NCBI GenBank assembly: GCA_016928775.1
Contig: JAFGKD010000026.1
Coordinates: 1-64,000 of the forward strand
Direction: 5' to 3'
DNA: 64,000 nt
Source of the DNA: Candidatus Zhuqueibacterota bacterium
GTDB taxonomy: Bacteria > Zhuqueibacterota > Zhuqueibacteria > Residuimicrobiales > Krinioviventaceae
Shown: piece after piece, positions 61,682-64,000 of the stretch
How positions within the stretch are numbered: the first letter of the stretch is position 1
Layout: the number at the start of each line of letters is the position of its first letter
Translations under genes and position numbers: made by a program
The notes under the pieces: model-generated
The model's input: the letters and a program-made list of their open reading frames with translations, nothing else
Database searches by the model: none
Told to the model about the DNA's origin: nothing

Positions 61682-62623
61682 ATGAATAGACGGCAATACC
61701 TGTTAGGATTATTAACAGAGAGACAGCAGCATAAAATTGAAGAGCGATATTTCGCTCGTGATGATATGTTTCACGCGATGCTCGCCGCAGAAGATGAGCT
61801 TATAGAAGATTATATCAAGGGCAGACTTTCCCGGCGCGAGAAAAAACGTTTTGAAAGCTATATATTGGCGCATCCCCAGTGGTCTCAAAAAGTAACGACC
61901 ATGAAAGCCATGCTGCAGGTCCTGAAAGAGGATGTGACTGCAAAACAAAGAAATTTTTTTTCAGTTGTTGGTGATACCTTGCGTGATATTTTCAGCATTT
62001 TAAATCGCCCCGGGCGAGTGTACGCCCTGTCGTACGCCGTGGTGTTTTTCTTTATCCTGACCGGGAGCCTCTATCTCTACTACAATGTCCAGTCAATGCA
62101 ATCCCAACTCAGCCAGCTCGAACGTGGCAACAAAACTCTTCGCGATAATGATATCATGTTGCGCCAGCGACTGTCGGAGCAGGCGAGCCGAAATGGCCAG
62201 GTTGCCGAAATGCTGGAACAGGAGCAGCAAAAAAGAAAACAGCTTGAAGAGCAACTCGCTGCCAAAACGCCCCGTTTATTCTCTCCCTCATTTTCCCTGC
62301 AACCGGGAGTGTTGCGCGGTGTCGAGTCACACAAACGACTTGTTTTCCCAAGCTCGGCGGAAACGGTGCAATTGCAATTATTAGCTGATGTAGAGTTGGA
62401 CTATCGTTTTTATTCGATCGTCATCAAAACAGTGTCCGGCGGCGAAGTGTGGAGCAAAACGTACATATCCGCAGATGAGGTAGAACAACAAAATGTGGTG
62501 AATTTGAATGTGCCAACAGCGCTTTTTGCCTATGACGATTATTTGCTCACCTTGAGCGGCGTCACCGCTGCTGGCGAGACCGAGACCATTCATAGCTACT
62601 TTTTTAGTGTCATTCCTCGATAA
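61682..62623 (+). CDS. single-pass membrane anti-sigma-like protein
   Basis: 313 residues. Cytoplasmic N-terminus (1-85) with YLLGLLTERQQHKIEERYFA, AAEDELIEDYIKGRLSRREK and RFESYILAHPQW: the helical 'E-E-R-x-F ... AEDELIDDYxxGxLSxxExxRFExxxL' pattern of membrane anti-sigma proteins next to ECF factors in Acidobacteria, without zinc ligands. One membrane helix at about 113-134, a periplasmic coiled coil (136-195, MQSQLSQLERGNKTL) and a C-terminal beta domain (205-313). AAGGTG ribosome binding site. Likely holds the sigma factor at the membrane until processed; this is inference from order and architecture. Confidence 0.72.
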   Translation: MNRRQYLLGLLTERQQHKIEERYFARDDMFHAMLAAEDELIEDYIKGRLSRREKKRFESYILAHPQWSQKVTTMKAMLQVLKEDVTAKQRNFFSVVGDTLRDIFSILNRPGRVYALSYAVVFFFILTGSLYLYYNVQSMQSQLSQLERGNKTLRDNDIMLRQRLSEQASRNGQVAEMLEQEQQKRKQLEEQLAAKTPRLFSPSFSLQPGVLRGVESHKRLVFPSSAETVQLQLLADVELDYRFYSIVIKTVSGGEVWSKTYISADEVEQQNVVNLNVPTALFAYDDYLLTLSGVTAAGETETIHSYFFSVIPR

Positions 62624-62652
62624 TTCCTCTCTTTAACGATCCGATATTTAAC

Positions 62653-62681
62653 TTGAATTCGGGCTGTTTTTTTAGTATATT
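62653..62681 (+). promoter_or_regulatory. promoter of yebC-ruvC
   Basis: TTGAAT (62653-62658), 17 bases, TATATT (62676-62681), about 115 bases before yebC. Good spacing and boxes. Confidence 0.6.
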
Positions 62682-62797
62682 CCGCGCTTGTAAGTTGCTT
62701 CAGAATGATCGGATTATTCGCCAGAACGTATTGTTTTGTCAATAGTAAAGCACAGCTGTCCGAAACGGCGTATTTTGTGGTTGAATGAGGAGGATAA

Positions 62798-63547
62798 ATG
62801 TCAGGCCATTCCAAGTGGAGTACAATCAAGCGTAAGAAAGGTGCCAAGGATGCCGAGCGAGGCCGCATCTTTACGCGACTGATCAAAGAAATAACCGTGG
62901 CTGCCCGGCAAGGTGGCGGAGATGAAACGGCAAATCCGAGACTGCGAGCGGCGATAATAGCGGCCAAGGGGGCCAATATGCCGGCCAAGAATATTGACAA
63001 TGCTGTGAAAAAAGGCACCGGTGAACTCCCCGGCGTCCATTATGAAGAGGTAACGTATGAAGGCTATGGTCCCGGTGGTGTGGCAATTTATTTGGAGTGT
63101 CTCACGGATAATAAAAATAGAACTGTCGCTGAAATTCGGCATATTCTGTCCAAAAACAGTGGCAGTCTTGGTGAAAACGGTAGCGTAGCCTGGATGTTCT
63201 CCAAAATAGGCGTCGTAGCTGTTCCAGCGGCAAATATATCCGAAGATGATCTGATGATGGTTGTCCTGGAGGCCGGCGCAGATGATATTGAACAGGAAGA
63301 TGGTACGTTTATCATAAAGTCCAAAGTATCCGCTCTCGAAGCCGTCAAGGCGGCACTTGAAAAAAATAACATTGTCTACGAATCCGCCGAGATTAACATG
63401 GAACCGAAGAATACCATCGCTGTTGAAGGAAAGCAGGCGGAGCAGGTTTTAAAGCTGATGGAGGCTCTGGAAGATCACGATGATGTCCAGAACCTGTATT
63501 CCAATTTTGATATTGATGATGAAATCATTGAAGCGTTTAACGCTTGA
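62798..63547 (+). CDS. yebC: YebC/PmpR-family protein
   Basis: 249 residues, usual length. MSGHSKWSTIKRKKGAKDAE is the invariant start, followed by GRIFTRLIKEITVAARQGGG, MPAKNIDNAVKKGTGE, YEGYGPGGVAIYLECLTDNK and NRTVAEIRHILSKNSGSLGE. Members act as DNA-binding regulators or, as recently shown for relatives, in translation of proline-rich stretches. GAGGAGG six bases before the ATG. Followed by ruvC, a conserved pairing. Confidence 0.96.
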   Translation: MSGHSKWSTIKRKKGAKDAERGRIFTRLIKEITVAARQGGGDETANPRLRAAIIAAKGANMPAKNIDNAVKKGTGELPGVHYEEVTYEGYGPGGVAIYLECLTDNKNRTVAEIRHILSKNSGSLGENGSVAWMFSKIGVVAVPAANISEDDLMMVVLEAGADDIEQEDGTFIIKSKVSALEAVKAALEKNNIVYESAEINMEPKNTIAVEGKQAEQVLKLMEALEDHDDVQNLYSNFDIDDEIIEAFNA

Positions 63548-63553
63548 TTTTAT

Positions 63554-64000
63554 ATGCGTTTTCTTGGTATCGATCCGGGAACAGCGGTCACTGGCTTTGG
63601 TGTGATTGAATCTCCGAGGAGTGATTGTTTTCAATGCATTGATTACGGCACCATCCGCTCAAAGGCGAGTGAACCGATGGTCGACCGTTTAAAAAGTATC
63701 TATGACGGTGTTTGCCATGTCATTAAAACTTATGCCCCCGATTTGATGGCATTGGAGGACATTTTTTATGGTCATAATGTTCAGGCCGCACTCAAGTTGG
63801 GCCAGGTACGTGGTATTGTCATGCTTGCCGGATCGAACGCCGGTATTGCCGTTGTCACTTTTGCTGCTCGTGAGGTCAAACAAAGCCTCACCGGCTATGG
63901 TGCCGCATCAAAGGAGCAAGTTCAACGCATGGTGAAAGAGATACTCGGTCTAAAGCACATTGTGAATCCGCTGGATGCATCAGATGCGCTGGCGATGGCG
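63554..64000 (+). CDS. ruvC: Holliday junction resolvase RuvC, partial
   Basis: 149 codons, open to the end of the window, so the C-terminus is missing. Starts six bases after yebC. MRFLGIDPGTAVTGFGVIES has the first catalytic Asp (Asp7), LMALEDIFYGHNVQAALKLG the catalytic Glu and DNA-binding loop, and NPLDASDALAMA the last acidic pair. Cleaves Holliday junctions with RuvAB in recombination and repair. Typical yebC-ruvC order. Confidence 0.95.
   Translation, partial: MRFLGIDPGTAVTGFGVIESPRSDCFQCIDYGTIRSKASEPMVDRLKSIYDGVCHVIKTYAPDLMALEDIFYGHNVQAALKLGQVRGIVMLAGSNAGIAVVTFAAREVKQSLTGYGAASKEQVQRMVKEILGLKHIVNPLDASDALAMA

Noticed and set aside
1..64000. CRISPR array, rRNA operon, intact transposase or prophage
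   Set aside because: No regularly spaced direct repeats, no rRNA-like stretch, and no integrase or transposase frame was found on either strand. The CHAT/sigma unit therefore lacks the CRISPR part of type III-E systems.

Overview
The window reads as chromosomal DNA of a Gram-negative, diderm bacterium of the FCB group. The main evidence is three secreted proteins (a YCF48-repeat protein, a CotH-like protein and a parallel beta-helix protein) that end in the NPFN / GQxIxxL / GxYxYxL type of C-terminal sorting domain used by type IX secretion, plus a DUF4835/PorD-like protein and a PorV/PorQ-like protein. The overall style (CotH and YCF48 proteins with sorting domains, heparinase, PPC-TPR-CHAT, acidobacterial-type ECF sigma/anti-sigma pair) suggests candidate phylum KSB1, Calditrichota or a relative rather than Bacteroidota proper; this is inference. 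No rRNA, intact tRNA, CRISPR array or intact transposase was seen.

Layout. 104-2764 (minus): secreted heparinase II/III-like lyase. 2785-18300 (plus): one long exopolysaccharide/O-antigen operon with a clear promoter: Wzz/GumC-like chain-length protein, Wzy-like polymerase, Wzx flippase, GT9, a DegT / Gfo-Idh / hexapeptide acetyltransferase set for a 3-acetamido sugar, GT4 and GT2 transferases, the SxtJ - DUF5989 - carbamoyltransferase - SGNH hydrolase block, and a WbaP-like initiating phosphosugar transferase. 18315-22454: housekeeping genes serS, yfcE-like, pyrF, pyrE and a Ca/Na antiporter. 22530-26266: divergent PorD-like and PorV/Q-like genes, the latter coupled to a helix-hairpin-helix/outer-membrane protein. 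26489-30311: a GT9-like fragment-sized protein, aspS, and a promoter-to-terminator unit of a small lipoprotein and a LysM coiled-coil protein. 30390-36716: phoH, 7TM-HD phosphodiesterase, ybeY, a CorC/CNNM protein and a membrane protein. 36844-41738: DUF2279, cold-shock protein, GYF_2-MinD ATPase, LPG-synthase-like membrane protein and GT2.

41885-57254 is more accessory: the minus-strand CotH and YCF48 pair, a decayed tRNA-Lys remnant, a thioredoxin-like protein, a beta-helix protein, an 18-codon membrane micro-ORF with a strong ribosome binding site, a nucleotidylyltransferase, a sugar oxidoreductase, an S9-type hydrolase, a sodium:solute symporter with a small membrane partner, and a GH42 beta-galactosidase preceded by a stump of an arsenate-reductase gene. 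The carbohydrate genes look like a glycan uptake and breakdown neighbourhood.

57286-62623 is the most interesting unit: an exported PPC-TPR-CHAT caspase-like protein, an overlapping ECF-like sigma factor and a single-pass membrane protein with an anti-sigma-like cytoplasmic end. It recalls the TPR-CHAT / anti-sigma / sigma logic of type III-E CRISPR systems but without CRISPR and apparently on the periplasmic side. The window ends with yebC and the 5' part of ruvC.

Starts were re-chosen from ribosome binding sites, overlaps and family length. All functional names come from motif reading only; no search was run.
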